From Misgurnus anguillicaudatus (lineage: Eukaryota > Chordata > Actinopteri > Cypriniformes > Cobitidae), in the NCBI RefSeq assembly GCF_027580225.2, contig NC_073353.2, forward strand, positions 36,739,001 through 36,803,000: DNA of 64,000 nucleotides, read 5' to 3'. Made by a program: the position numbers and the translations under genes. This document shows positions 46,866 to 59,067 of the stretch, one piece after another. The notes below the pieces were generated by a model. It saw only the letters and a list, made by a program, of their open reading frames with translations, had not been told where the DNA came from and ran no database searches. How positions within the stretch are numbered: the first letter of the stretch is position 1; each line of letters opens with the position of its first letter.

Positions 46866-47930
46866 GTAAGTGAAGGGAAACTGAAGTGGATTTGATCATA
46901 ACAGTATTTTGTCCCCTTTTACGTCACTTTCATTACATAGAAAAGAATAGTTCTTCTTTTGAAAAGAAAACGTAAACAAAATTTACATGATGGTAAGCAA
47001 TGACACAGATGTTATTTTTGGGTTAACAAACTTCTTTTCGGCATGTGTCTCCCACTATGTTAACCCAGAGTTGTTTGTGGTGTCTTTGTAGGCGCGATGA
47101 CTAAAGATTCAAGCAGACAGCTCTGATGTTTTTGCTGTTTTTCAGTCTTAATTGAGATCAATGCTGTAAACTAAATTAGATAAGCGTGTTTGATTTCATG
47201 TGTCTTTGGAGCCACACCAACATCTTTGTGTCACGCCTGTGCTTCATCTTGCTTTGACAGGCCAAAGCCAGTGGTCCCAAATTCTCATCAAAGTTTTTCT
47301 CTAGAGGAGGTTGCCCGATTTGTTTTGTGGACTGAAAGGTCTACGTTGTCAGGCCTCCTGCTGAGTTTGGGGGCGTTGGAGTATTTGTGTCCAAAATCGA
47401 ATGTGTTTGTGGTGTATGGAAAAACAGCAGAAATATTGGCTGGGCATGGTCACACTTGGCCTGTTTTCCTCTCCTGTTCCAGTGGTTGTAAACAAGTCTT
47501 AGAGATGTACTGATGTGGTTTTGGATACCAGCGTGCTTCCTGTTGTTTTTACATTAATGAGTGTGTTTAATAAAGTAATCTCATCTAATAACAGGGTATG
47601 AAAGTCCAAGAATACGGCTGTACTTCTCCAGCAGTTTGGTACAGTCTTTGGCACACTTGGTTTATTAACAGTTAAACATTTTTTTTTTGTAGTGACAACA
47701 CTGAGATATGTTTTTTTATCACAATTACTTGGACGAATCATATGTATTTGCTTAAGTACACATACAAATTATCAACACCTGTCCCAATGAATGCTTTAAT
47801 TAAAACAATTAAATAAAAAATAATATAATAATATAATCACATGCATTTGCTTAAGCACACATGCTAATTTTCAACAAAATAATAAAAAATAATATAATAC
47901 ACATAATAACGGTAATAATAGCAGTAAAAT
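46866..47930. other. slc4a3 intron, unique part
   Basis: No recognised transposon in 46866-47690. The 107-codon frame at 47190-47513 has no splice-bounded coding signal I can support. AT-rich TAATAATATAAT simple sequence lies at 47810-47950. Confidence 0.4.
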
Positions 47931-47954
47931 TAATTATAGCAATACTGAAAATAA

Positions 47955-48290
47955 GTGTAATGCTACGTACACATCAAACGCGTAGCATCGCGTTGCTCGC
48001 TCTAGATTACTCGCGGGATTTAACTTTGTGTCATGCAAATTTTTTCTCTTGAGTTGAATATTTTCAAGTTGCGCGAAGGCGCGTTTGAGACGAATAACGC
48101 GTGTTTTCGCTGCAATCGCGCCGCCCAATTCGTGTAATTTTGCATCGCCCCGCGCGAGGACCGCCGGATTGCGTCTTTGCACTGACTTTGTATTTAATCT
48201 ACTTGCGCAAATCTTTGAACTGGTGTTTGGTGTGTATGCCATATAAGGCAATTTTGTTTCTTAAAATAAGCAGATTTAACAGGATTGTAC
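47955..48290. repeat. CG-rich interspersed repeat
   Basis: Starts near ATGCTACGTACACATCAAACG and holds CGCGTTGCTCGCTCTAG and GCGCGAAGGCGCGTTTG words. Such CpG-rich blocks with TGCTACGTACACA ends are common in cyprinid introns. Termini were not fixed. Confidence 0.45.
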
Positions 48291-48355
48291 GAGGTGGCTA
48301 ATACAATGTGAATCCTATAAACACATGCATATTAGAAATAAATATTTTTTGCTTT

Positions 48356-48356
<1 letters not shown>

Positions 48357-48395
<39 letters not shown>
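48357..48395. repeat. TG microsatellite
   Basis: (GT)n of about 38 bp. A second CA/CG-alternating tract lies at 48581-48606. Confidence 0.95.
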
Positions 48396-48396
<1 letters not shown>

Positions 48397-48969
48397 TTTT
48401 GGTTAGATGACAGTTGTAGATAATACAGTTTGACAAAAGTTTACACTTTGACAAAAGCACAATGTTTTGTTTTATTGCGACTGTATACAAATGAATGATG
48501 TCCCATATGAACAAAATGACAGAGTATGTATTGTTTTTAAGTTTCCACTGTTCAATCGAGTCGCACCTCTCTCTCTCTTCCACACACACACGCACGCGCA
48601 CACACTCACATCACGTCTCTCTAACATTAGTTGCGCATTACGTTAATTTTTACGCAAGTTTTATTTATTTTTATATCGTGTATATTATATTATAATGTCA
48701 CGTGTCCTGCTACTACTGGCACTTACAGGACATCTTGCTGATGTGACGTTAGCTCTGTCTGTCCCTCATTATAACCAGGCTGTGGATGCTCAGGCTCACG
48801 AATTCCAAGAATCCGTGGACCAATCACAGCTAGTAGCTAGTAGGCCGACTCTTCTTCCTCGTTTTTTTACATGTAGCATCAAATAACTGATCGTATTAGT
48901 GCCCCTGCTGTTGGCTGTTCATATTGTGTTATTAGACTTTTTTCCAGAACGCACAGATTACCAATCCGT

Positions 48970-49155
48970 CCCTGGGGGTGGGGAATCCTGGAGCGCCTCT
49001 GTCCTGCAGAGTTTAGTTCCAAACCTAAAAAACATACCTGAAAAACCAAATCAAAGTCTTCAGTATTACTTGGAAATGAAATGCAGGTGTGTTTGTTTAG
49101 GGTGGAACTAAACGCTGCAGGACAGTGGCCCTCCAGGACCCAGAATTCCCCACCC
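48970..49155. mobile_element. Palindromic MITE, GGTGGGGAATCCTGG ends
   Basis: GGGGTGGGGAATCCTGGAGC at the left is mirrored by CTCCAGGACCCAGAATTCCC at the right, with internal CTGCAGAGTTTAGTTCC versus GGAACTAAACGCTGCAG. Frames at 48879-49208 on both strands come from it. 49160-49345 is followed by GGTTCTTTGAGGAACC-type foldback words. Confidence 0.65.
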
Positions 49156-49872
49156 CTTCCATAGAAAAACATTTTTGGCTGAATGGTTCCATAAAGACCC
49201 TTTAACATCCGAAGAACCTTTCTTGTTATTTGTAGTGAAAAAAGATTATTTAGATTAAAGAAAGTTATGCAAGAAATTTGACTAAATGGTTCTTTGAGGA
49301 ACCAAAAATGGTTCTCCTATGGCATCGCTGTGAAGAACCTTTCAAGCCCCTACAAGTTTAGCCCAATCAGACTTCAGAGGTCCTGATTGTCATGCAGTAA
49401 ACTTTTGGATTGTTCAGTTTATTGTGGTAAATGCTAAAATATTTAATTCATTTTATTGAATCAAAAGATTCCAATTTTTACTTGCATTATCTTCATCTAA
49501 TGGAGCTTGGACAAATTTAGCTGTATACTCTATTTTCATTAAAGATGAAGAGTAAAAGATGATTCCAGTGTTCCCATGTTTACTAGAAAGTTTCCCTTGT
49601 TGTAAAGTGTGTTTGTGGGGAGGGGTGTTTTAGTGATCTCCCATGCTCCATTTGCCCTCCCAGCTGTTCATTTGGGTTATGTGCAGTAATGTTTTAAGAC
49701 ATTGGACCAGCTGTACTCTCTCTGCTTTACTGATGCTGATGATCTTTGCAGATCTGAAGTTTAGTGCATTTTGACTTTGGCCTTTACGTTTTGAAAGATT
49801 GGAATCCATGACCTTTGCATATGGCAGATGCTTATGGCACACTCAAATATAAGAATTTATCCTTACCTAATA

Positions 49873-50525
49873 AATTTGCACAAGCTAACCAAAATTGGAC
49901 AGTTGAAGACTGAAGAAAAATGTTGCCTGGTCTGATGAGTCTCGATTTCTGTTGAGACATTCAGATGGTAGAGTCAGAATTTGGTGTAAACAGAATAAGA
50001 ACATGGATCCATCATGCCTTGTTATCACTGTGCAGGCTGGTGGTGGTGGTGTAATGGTGTGGGGGATGTTTTCTTGGCACACTTTAGGCCTCTTAGTGCC
50101 AATTGGGCATTGTTTAAATGGCCTACCTGAGCATTGTTTCTGACCATGTCCATCCCTTTATGACCACCATGTACCCATCCTCTGATGGCTACTTCCAGCA
50201 GGATATGCACCATGTCACAAAGCTCGAATCATTTCAAATTGGTTTTTTGAACACTGTACTAAAATGGCCCCCACAGTCACCAGATCTCAACCCAATAGAG
50301 CATCTTTGGGATGTGGTGGAACGGGAGCTTCGTGCCCTGGATGTGCATCCCACAAATCTCCATCAACTGCAAGATGCTATCCGTTCAATATGGGCCAACA
50401 TTTCTAAAGAATGCTTTCAGCACCTTGTTGGATCAATGCCATGCAGATTTAAGGCCGTTCTGAAGGTGAAAGGGGGTCAAACACAGTATTAGTATGTGTT
50501 CCTAATATTCCTTTAGGTGAGTGTA
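49873..50525 (+). mobile_element. Tc1/mariner element, 5'-truncated, copy 2
   Basis: Begins inside the transposase region and ends at the TTTAGGTGAGTGTA terminus. One A is missing in the GGATAATGC catalytic context (reads GGATATGC near 50201), which destroys the second Asp region by frameshift, while PDLNPIEHLWDVVERE is intact near 50285. Plus orientation. Over 600 bp of its 5' part are absent. Confidence 0.85.
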
Positions 50526-51300
50526 TATGTCTTAAATGTGTAGCACTGTGGAGCACAGCATTTCGTTTCTTTTGTATGTTTTACATATAGTGGACAGTTG
50601 AAAATGAATATAAGGCTGCTAACTCTGCAATATTTCATAAATGGTCCTGATGTTTACACCACATGTCAAACTGACATCTAGTAAGGCTTAATAGTTTATA
50701 AACCACCACATGAATGAATGCTAGTGGACTACAGCCAAGTGTTTTTCGTTGAGGGCTGCCACAGTTTTGGATGTGACCCCTTTGGCTGTAATTAACTGCA
50801 CTGTTCAAATTGATTATCCCTTCCAAAGATCCGCCTGCGGGCCTTCCTGCTTTCTGAAAAGTGGAAGCATTGACTGCCGAGTTGCAATAAATTACAAACC
50901 AGGCCACCACGCTGGAAGAACCCACTAAATATAAAACCTAACTGGATCTAAGCTTGTGTTCACATGGTCATTAAATGCTATGTACATTTACATTCATGCG
51001 TTTGGCCAAAGTTACTTACAGTGCATTACAAGATGCACAATTTAATCAATTAGCAGCATGTTCCTTAGACTCGAACCTACAACCTTTTGCACTGGTAATG
51101 CATTCCTCTACTAATTGAGCCACATGTGTGACACCTTTGCTGGATATCAGCATATACGTCAACTGCTTCACTTACATAATGCATCTAATTGATTTTCTGT
51201 AGTGGTTTTTATTGAATAACCTTCTTGTATAGTTAGTCTAGTATAGTATACGGTGAAATGACAGCTATTGCTTGCTGGGTAGAAGTAAAATTATAGGTAT
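50526..51300. other. Intron stretch with one SINE fragment
   Basis: 50985-51125 is an antisense tRNA-derived SINE (GTTACTTACAGTGCATTAC tail; GAACCTACAACCTTTTGCAC antisense B box; TAATTGAGCCACATG antisense A-box end). 50526-50980 shows nothing recognisable. Confidence 0.5.
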
Positions 51301-51304
51301 ATAG

Positions 51305-51643
51305 TGACCCTAGACCACAAAACCATCATGATTAGTAGCACGGTATAGCATTAGCAAACAAAATATAGTGAATGGGTCAAATTTAGGGCTGTCAAAAGAT
51401 TAAACATGATTAATCGCATACAAAATAAAAGTTTGTATAATATATTTGTGTGTATATTGTGTGTAATTATTATGTATATATAAATACACACATACATGTT
51501 TACAGAAAAAAATATTTTTATACATTTGACAAATTTATGTATATTTTTTACATTTATATTAGTGCTGGGTAAAGATTAATCGTGATTAATCGCATATAAA
51601 ATAAAAGTGATTATTGGCATAATATATGAGTGTGTGCTGTGTG

Positions 51644-51732
<89 letters not shown>

Positions 51733-52085
51733 CAAAAACAAGCTTTTTTGTTTGTGGTTAATCGTGATTAATCATTTGACAGCCCTAGTCAAAATAAGAG
51801 TTAGGGTTAGGACTAGTTTATTTTTTATTGTCATAAATTATTAGGATTTTAAGAAAAGATCATGTTCCATACCATAAAGATATTTTGTAAATTTTCTACC
51901 GTAAATATATCAAAAAATTTATTTATCATTAGTAATAGGACAACTTTAAAGCAAATTTTCTCAATATTTAGATTTTTTGCAAAGCTAAAATCAATGCAAA
52001 GCTTTTTAATTCAGCTCTAGGTCATGTATAAATCTCAATAAAAAAATTGACCCTTATGACTGGTTTTGTGGTCCAGGGTCACATA
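51305..52085. repeat. Dispersed repeat family A, copy 4, split by an insertion
   Basis: Left part 51305-51380 (TGACCCTAGACCACAAAACC start); right part 51790-52085, ending TGGTTTTGTGGTCCAGGGTCAC. The element at 51385-51788 is inserted within it. Confidence 0.6.
51385..51788. mobile_element. hAT-like MITE with internal TA microsatellite
   Basis: AGGGCTGTCAAAAGATTAA at the left and TTAATCATTTGACAGCCCT at the right. GATTAATCGCATA occurs twice inside. Contains (TA)n at 51646-51726, about 80 bp, which is likely unstable. Confidence 0.7.
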
Positions 52086-52099
52086 TATGTAAAATTCAA

Positions 52100-53044
52100 C
52101 AGTTTTGTATGTTGATTCAAAGCTGACATCATCTAAACTCACAGGGGTTTGCGTCATCTCTTCACAGGTGTTTGGACTGTCATGAAATTTTTTTATGCAA
52201 TAAAATCTGGGATGCAGCTTTTTAATGATGATGGATGTAAAATCTTCAGATTTACAGGCTACTGAACACATGGTCGGTTGGTGTCTCAGCACCGGGCAGG
52301 TAACCGCTGGAGACGAGACGAGACAAGGTAGAGTTCTAGAAGCAGCCGTGGTTTCCATGGAGATCAGTCATGGGTAGACGGTACTGTGTAATGTGTGGCA
52401 CCATGTTGAGGACTTTATCAGCATCGCTGTTGTTCTGGATGGAGATTTGCTGTCTGACAGACTGATGTAACAAGCTCTGGGCCTGCAATTTATCCCAGCG
52501 ATGGGTGAAAAATCAGAGACAGTGTCATCGGCCCTCGTGCAACCACGGGATCAATCGTCAACGTCATGGAAACCAGAAAGGCAGCCAATAGGTTAGTGAG
52601 GGACCTAAAAAGTAGTTCAGTTGTATCAACATTTGTTTTGCCTATACGCAAGCAAACAGCAGGGAACACTGCAGCCGGCTCTTGATCCAAAAACGTCTCT
52701 GTGAACTATTGCTCACCCATTTCTAAACCCAGAGGCCGAGCATCGTTTCGCATCTTGACATCCAGGTGGATCTTACAGAGGCTTTAGTGTCCTGTTACAG
52801 AAATATTTCTTCTTTAGCAAAGCATTCCTTGTCAATTGGATTTGAAGATTCATTCTATAATTTTAGAAATGCGTGCTTCCCAAATCCACTGCAAAAACTC
52901 AGAAGACCGGACTTAAACCTGCCTGGGTGCACGCATTTATTTTGCATTAGTTTCATGTAGGTTTTTGAAGTTCAGCAGCGTTTACAAAATTGCGGCGTGG
53001 AAGAGGGTGAAATCCTGGATGATCCGGAGGTATCAGGTGTGGAG
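52100..53044 (+). promoter_or_regulatory. Candidate internal promoter and 5' UTR of the short slc4a3 isoform
   Basis: A repeat-poor island directly upstream of the alternative first exon. It has CAGGTG E-box words at 52165 and 52763 and an A/T box (CTATAATTTTAG) near 52855 that could act as a TATA-like or MEF2-like site. There is no convincing splice acceptor just before the exon, as expected if transcription starts here. Entirely inference from position and composition. Confidence 0.3.
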
Positions 53045-53249
53045 ATGACAGACGTGGTAAAGGATAGAGACCGAAACGGCAGCTCGGGTGAAGAACTTTA
53101 CACGGAGACAGGAAGGGGGCATCGTGGGGATCATCAGAACTTCAATATGGACAGTTTTGATGACTTTGAAGAGTTTGCGCTGGATTTTGATGATTATGAC
53201 CTTCTGGAGTCTATCCACTCGCACCTTGGCTCTCCAGTTGAACCCATTC
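53045..53249 (+). CDS. slc4a3: slc4a3 alternative first coding exon (cardiac-AE3-type)
   Basis: An ATG at 53045 opens a frame of 68 codons plus one base before a strong donor (GTAAGT at 53250). The first residues are MTDVVKDRDRNGSSGEE. The second half is acidic and aromatic: MDSFDDFEEFALDFDDYDLL and then SIHSHLGSPVEPI. The donor is phase 1, as is that of the exon at 46865, so both can join the exon at 57008, here giving Arg before HRFEDNPG. In mammals, cardiac AE3 starts from an exon in this same intron and has a 73-residue unique N-terminus replacing about 270 residues; size, place and phase all agree. The frame is open back to a TAG at 52958, with no earlier ATG. Homology to the mammalian exon is inferred from place and phase only. 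Confidence 0.7.
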
Positions 53250-54680
53250 GTAAGTGCACTTAGAGTAAAAAGCTGGATGTGAGATAAATACTTTTTAGTT
53301 TTTCCAGATTTTAGTAGTTTTTTAAGCCAATGTCACAGCGACCTTCAGTTCGGTTTACACTTACAACATTTTCAGCTAAATTTCGCAATTGTCTCCTTAT
53401 AAATTGTCTGCAATTTAGTTGAGGTTTGTAAATGCCAAATAGCTTTGAAGTGTGATTTTGGGGTTTTGTGCTGATATTTGCAACAGGCAGTTGTTTTATG
53501 GATAGTCCACTAGGTTTTTCCATTAGCATGACTGTGCTTATGACGTTGTAAATGGGGACTACATCCTCTATAGATCTTGTTCTCGTTTAAAATAGATTGC
53601 TGGGGATTTTAAACAGTTGTTTTATTGATCCTCAATGGACATATGAGCTAATTAATGTCAAACCCCACAAGCAGTTCTGTGATATGAAACATTTCATGAC
53701 CTCCAATGAAGTAATAGTATCAGACTGATGAAGAGCCTGCACGCTTGAAACGTCACCTCTATGCCATGCAGTTTTTAATAATAAACATTTTGATACTTTT
53801 GGAGCTTTGGTGTTGCCGACTTTGCATTCTTGCACTAATACGTTATTTTTTTTTCGAGCACACATTTTGTCGATGTGATGACATCATGGGCATGCACAAG
53901 ATGACACAAATAAAAATGATGAGATCGAGACTGGATGTTAAAAAAGTTGTCACGGGGGTTGTACCCATTCAAAAGGTCCCAATATGTATCATTTAGGTAC
54001 AGATATGTATACATCTGGTACAAATATGTACATTTGGAGTACTGATATAATCTTTTTAGGTGCAGTGCTGTACATTTTAAAAGGGTATTGCTCCAGTGAC
54101 AGCTAGGGACCATGTTTTGACAATGTTGAGAGTGGATGTTGAAGGCTGTTTTAATAAGCGAGTTTTATTCAAGGCCTGAGTTTCTCTGGATTTCCTAAGG
54201 GAAGCCTCTGTCTGAAGAGCAGACAGCTCATTTCCAATCTTATCTGAGATTTGTTGCCCTATTCAGCTAGACACTGCCTGTGTAACAATACTTTCATTTA
54301 AACTGGCATTTGCTGTTTTTCGATTTATAAAATATGGATGCTTGAGATGATAAAAACAGAACTCATTTAAGTCTAGTATAAACCACATATGCCAGGGTTT
54401 TATAATTTTTTTATTTTTTTATTTAGCATATTTATCTTTTTGTTGGTTTAATACACATTTGGAAATGATGATCTTTTACAGCAATAAAGAATTTTAGTGA
54501 CTAATTTTTAAAACAAAAATGTAAAAAAAAAAAAGAAAATTATGTCATAATTTACTCACAAACGAAGATATTTTGATAAATGATGGGAAGCACACAGTTG
54601 ATGGTACCCATTGACTTTTCATTGTTTTTCTAAACATGGAACTCAATGGGTAACGTCAACTGTGTGCTTACTATTATTTA
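53250..54680. other. slc4a3 intron with one small dispersed repeat
   Basis: 53985-54120 belongs to the TACATTT / GCTCCAGTGACAGCTAGGG repeat seen at 21855 and 32815. Around 54580-54680, foldback words (GATGGTACCCATTGAC, ACTCAATGGGTAACGTC) indicate a MITE. No exon is recognised. Confidence 0.45.
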
Positions 54681-55520
54681 TTAAAGGGGACATTTCACAA
54701 GACTTTTTTTAAGATGTCAAATACATTTTTGCTGTCCCCAGAGTACATACGCAAAGTTTTAGCTCAAAATACCATTTAAATAATTTATTATAACATGTTA
54801 AAATTGACACTTTGTAGGTGTGAGCAAAAATGTACCGTTTTTGGGTGTGTCCGTTAAAATGTAAATGAGTTGATCTCTGCACTATATGGCAGTGCTGTGG
54901 TTGGATAGTACAGTTTCAGGGCGGTATTATCCCCTTTTGACATTACAAGGGGAGACATATTTCAATGATCTATTTTTTCACATGCTTACAGAGAATGATT
55001 AACCAAAAATAAGTTGATCTGGGTTGATATTTTTCACATTTTCTAGGTTGATACAAGTCATTGGTGGCTGGTGACTTCTTTTTTTGAGGGCGCACGATGC
55101 GAAGTTCATCACAACATGTATGTAGCCCGTCATGTGTGTGGTTCCTTATTTCAAAATATGTGTTCTGTGTGTCGAGTTCGTGTATGTGCATCACGTGTCT
55201 TGTCAAAATAAGTGCCTGCTACCAGATATTCGCATAATTTCATACGTAATCAGAGTTTATTGTTAAGGGAGTGTCTTGCGTGTATTTTGTGAACGTGAGC
55301 GTCTATTTTATTTTATACCCTTTAGGTGCGTATTTTGACAAGACACGTGATGCACATGGTTTACATGACGCAACAAACACATATTTTGAAAACGCAAGCA
55401 ACACACATGACACTCCGGACACTTATTTGGAATTTGCGCCCTCGGATGAGCAGTCACGAGCCGCCACTGATAGCACTTAAACATGGAAAAAGGCTGATTT
55501 TCATGATATGTCCCCTTTAA
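54681..55520. mobile_element. TTAA-ended element with nested insertion
   Basis: TTAAAGGGGACATTTCAC at 54681 and ATGATATGTCCCCTTTAA ending at 55520. The nested block 55065-55475 has GGTGGCTGGTGACTTC and CAGTCACGAGCCGCCACTG tips and CAAGACACGTGATG-type inner arms. A truncated reverse copy of the outer element is at 55786-56125 and fragments at 59685-59770 and 60065-60100. Frames at 54970-55520 are chance. Confidence 0.7.
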
Positions 55521-55785
55521 AATATATATTTTTGGGGAGTAAATAATGACTTAATTTTAATTTTTGGATGAACTATCCCTTTAACACTTTTGGAAAGGTC
55601 TTCTGGTACTATGGAAATGGATGGTGGCTAAGGTGGTCACCCGCCAATCTCATAGTAACCAGAAAAACCCCCAATAAAATGTTTCTTTTTTTGTATTTGG
55701 GTTCTACAAAAAACATTGTGGGTTGTGAATTGAGGGTGTGTAAATAATGATAAAGTTTGATTTTGGGGTGAACTATCCCTTTAAA

Positions 55786-56125
55786 GGGGTCATGGCATGA
55801 AAATGAGACTATTTCCATGTTTAAGTGCTATGATTGGGTCCCCAGTGCTTCTATCAACCTAGAAAATGTGAAAAAGATCAACCCAGTAACTTAGTTTTGG
55901 TAAACCATTCTCTACAAGCACATGAGTGTTTGAATTTCACCAGCTCATTTGCATTTTAAAGGACACACCCAAAACGACACATTTTTGCACACAGCTACAA
56001 AGTGGCAATTTAAACATGTTATAATAAATTATCTATATGGTATTTTGAGCTAAAACTTCACATATGTGCTCTGGGGACACCACAGATTTATTTGACCTCT
56101 CAAAAAGTCTTGTGCCAAGTCTTAA
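55786..56125. repeat. Truncated reverse copy of the 54681 element
   Basis: In opposite orientation it has GGACACACCCAAAACGAC, TTATAATAAATTAT and GCTCTGGGGACA, matching the 54.7-54.9 kb part of the TTAA-ended element. The GACTTTTT end is decayed. Confidence 0.65.
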
Positions 56126-57007
56126 CACATTAGATGGTCAACACCTATACATCTTAAAAATTGTGTATTTATACTCTATGTATTACATTCCAATGCATTT
56201 TCATGCATTAAGAGGTGTTGGAGTGTTCAATAGTTAATTTCCACATAATAAGGGAGAACAGATCAAATGTTTGAGTCTGGATTCAAAATCGGCACTTTTA
56301 TGAGTCAAACACACATTCGCAGGCCAAATTGGTTTGACCCTCTGGTGTTTTGATGAGGACTTGGCTGTGGTGTTATTCTCCAGGATTTTTGCTCTACTGC
56401 CACGAAACACACAACCAGAGTACAGCCAAAAGGCACGGCCACTACATTGTTAGCTCCGTTCCCCTAGGAATAAGCCCAAAACACAGAGCGTGTGGACTTA
56501 TGTTGTTATTTTATGAGGGGGATTCGAGGCATGAGGCATGAACCCAGAACCGCTAGGGGAGGACGGAGAAAAAACAAACTTTGTTTACCGAACATCCCGG
56601 GGCTACTGGGACAACACAAACCAGCTGAGGCTTTGGGCGTCCTGGCAAGCCTCAACCCTCCGAGAGCTTTGGTCTTTTGCTTGGCAAACAGAACAGCTGG
56701 AGAAAGAGCGTTTCTCATAATACTTCGCTTCAATTATCCCAAATTCAATATAAACCTCGGTTCGTGGGCCGAAATGATATGATATTAAATCATAGCATTT
56801 TTTCTGGAAAGGCTTGTGGGCTTAACCATCCAAAGAGCGTCTTTTCACCTCTTATGTGCAATCAGCTGAGATTGACTTGTTATTTTTGGGGCTTAGATTT
56901 TTATTCAAATCAAATCTCATCCAGATAAACTTGTGCGGTTTTCTTTCCCAGAAGCATTTACAAAACAAACCTTTTCTTATTCACCTTTTTTCTATCACTT
57001 GTTCAAG
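56126..57007. other. slc4a3 intron, unique part
   Basis: Overlapping frames on both strands at 56350-56930 have no recognisable domain and no consistent splice borders. Repeat-poor, so it may hold regulatory sequence for the gene, but nothing specific is visible. Confidence 0.4.
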
Positions 57008-57147
57008 GTCACCGTTTTGAGGACAATCCTGGAGTTAGACGACACCTGGTCAAGAAAACATCACGATGTCAAGTTGCCCGAACGAACAGCTCTCCACCAC
57101 AGTCCAGTGTGAAGAGAAGGAAAAAGATGGACAAAAAAACCCACGAG
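57008..57147 (+). CDS. slc4a3: slc4a3 exon, common to both isoforms
   Basis: Acceptor TGTTCAAG. The two bases GT complete Ser (long form) or Arg (short form). It then reads HRFEDNPGVRRHLVKKTSRC, identical or nearly so to the HR-x-EDNPGVRRHLVKK block of AE3 (AE2 has EDVPGVRRHLV, so N-P supports AE3). A basic linker follows (SSVKRRKKMDKKTHE). The donor GTGAGA at 57148 is phase 0. This is the first exon shared by the two predicted transcripts. Confidence 0.95.
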
Positions 57148-57975
57148 GTGAGAGCCAGGCGCTCTCGACACAGAAGAATAATTTTAGGAAGAAACCAAAT
57201 GTTTGTCTAACGGTATAAAGTCTGGGCCCCATTGCTACTTGTTCTGTCCAACTACTATTCACTTAGATAAGAAGAGGCCGAGAGGATTGTAAATCAGTCA
57301 ACCACAGTTCATTTTGTTTCTTGCCATCTGAAATTGATCGAAATAGTTGATACCACAATTGTGGACTGCCGGGGAAAACCTCAAAATACAGCTAATGGGA
57401 CAAAAGTTTGAAATGAAAGCCTGAAAAATTGCTGAAAATTAGATTTTGGGATTGGAATTTCTGATTATTAATTTCAAGATCATTTCAAATACATAATTCA
57501 TAAAAATGGGGCAATATAGCCAGTTCTGCTTGTGGATACATAAGATAACTATTACAGTACGGTTCGATTCCACTAACCTGACAACGTTTTGCACATTTTG
57601 ATTTGTTCCTCTGTATAAACGCATATTGCATCAAACATTTAAACACAACAGGATTTTGAGACATAGGATTACAGTATCATTTTTTAAAATTAGTTCAAAC
57701 AGGTCGTGTGCTGAGATTAGTATATGAATTTAATTATTATATAGTTAGTATATTGAATATATCACAATGCCGGGTTCTCCCTTCCAGTTCTCAGTGCCTT
57801 TAAGCTTCTGCCAAGTTTATATTTGAGAATTTTTAAGTATGATCCATGAAGACCCCATGAAATTAAACATTTTTCTTTTTTAGTATAAATATCTTAGGCT
57901 TAAGGATAAATATAAACTGTGATGATCCAAAACACTGACAAAACTATTATACAGAAGATATTAGCATTTAAAACC
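57148..57975. other. slc4a3 intron, nothing recognised
   Basis: AT-rich unique sequence. No exon, no transposon termini. Confidence 0.4.
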
Positions 57976-58932
57976 TACATTATAAAACGGCTCGTTCTGG
58001 TTCTTCATTCTGATTGGTTGAAACGCGTTCTAAGCCGTATATAAAGCGTTCTAAAGTATCACTGCGCCACTGTTGCTGCGTACTGATTTATGAAAATAAA
58101 CACCAATAAACATTACGGCGATATCCAGATTAATTTCAATAAATATTGTTGAGTCACCTAATCAATAAAGAGAAAACGCTTTCCTGAGGAGTTTCTAACT
58201 CAAATTCATATTTCCGCTATCCACTTGGTGGCGATCTTACCCAACGTAAACACTGGCGCATTCACTCAACACTAAAAACACTGTGTGCTCTGAATCTGAT
58301 ATCTTACAAAAGTTCTTCACAAAAATGGAATTATCTCCGCTTTTAGCTGAAAATTTGAGCGGTGATAAGAGACCAAATGAAGGTAGGATGAAACATTTTT
58401 TTTAATGTTGTTTAAAAACGGATGGTCTGTTCTTTCATTTGATATTTTGTTTATTTAAAGAATATAATTTTTCTGTAAGGCATTCAACTAAAACTGGGTG
58501 GCAACTTAAAAAAAAAAAACGCTGACAGGGAAAGAGTTAAAGTTAAACATGCTTCAAAGCATATTTGATCATCACTTCAACAGTTGCAATGTATATTTTA
58601 GATGAATGCTAATTTATAAAAACAAACACCACAGTCTTAAATCATATTTTCATTGTGTCTTTGCTGCGTCTGTGTTGTTTGTGAACTGCGCTCTGTTTCA
58701 GCCACACTTGATTCTGAGGAACTACTTTGTTTGGCGGAAGAGTAATATTTGTACTAATATAATTACAACTTATTTGTGTTTTATTTTATGAAATCCTGCT
58801 AACGTTATGGATATGAAGTAACCGTTTTATAAAAGCAATAAACCCCGCAAAGCAGTGGGGTTACAGTGCATTTTATAACAGCTAAGGGGCGTTGTTAGGC
58901 ACGACGCGAAGCGGAGGGGCTTATTGCTTTAG
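57976..58932. repeat. Composite repeat region with palindromic MITE
   Basis: 57980-58040 has the ACGGCTCGTTCTGG / TTCTGATTGGTTGAAACGCG block of a common fish repeat. 58143-58540 holds a decayed TTAACTC-family piece (ends GGGAAAGAGTTAA). 58834-58931 is the same palindrome as 11698-11822 (AAAGCAATAAACCCCGC, GGGGCTTATTGCTTT). Confidence 0.5.
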
Positions 58933-59067
58933 TTTAGCATGTGCACTAAAAAAGTCTTGAATTTTTATGACATCACCGTACAGTTCAGCTTCTCATCAAA
59001 TTTTCTGTCCAATCAAATGCTCTTTAGATGCTAAAATGCTGTGCCCTATACGTTTTGTTACAGTACA

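Noticed and set aside
47190..47513. Possible 107-codon exon in the slc4a3 intron
   Set aside because: No acceptor and donor in matching phase, no similarity to any AE N-terminal segment, and the exons on either side already join in phase.
48695..48886. Small secreted-looking protein (hydrophobic N-terminus)
   Set aside because: The hydrophobic start is short, no promoter or splice context is visible, and the frame lies in repeat-rich intron next to a MITE.
52997..53044. GTG at 52997 as the start of the alternative exon protein
   Set aside because: Non-ATG initiation is not needed because an in-frame ATG at 53045 gives a product close to the 73 residues known for the mammalian isoform.
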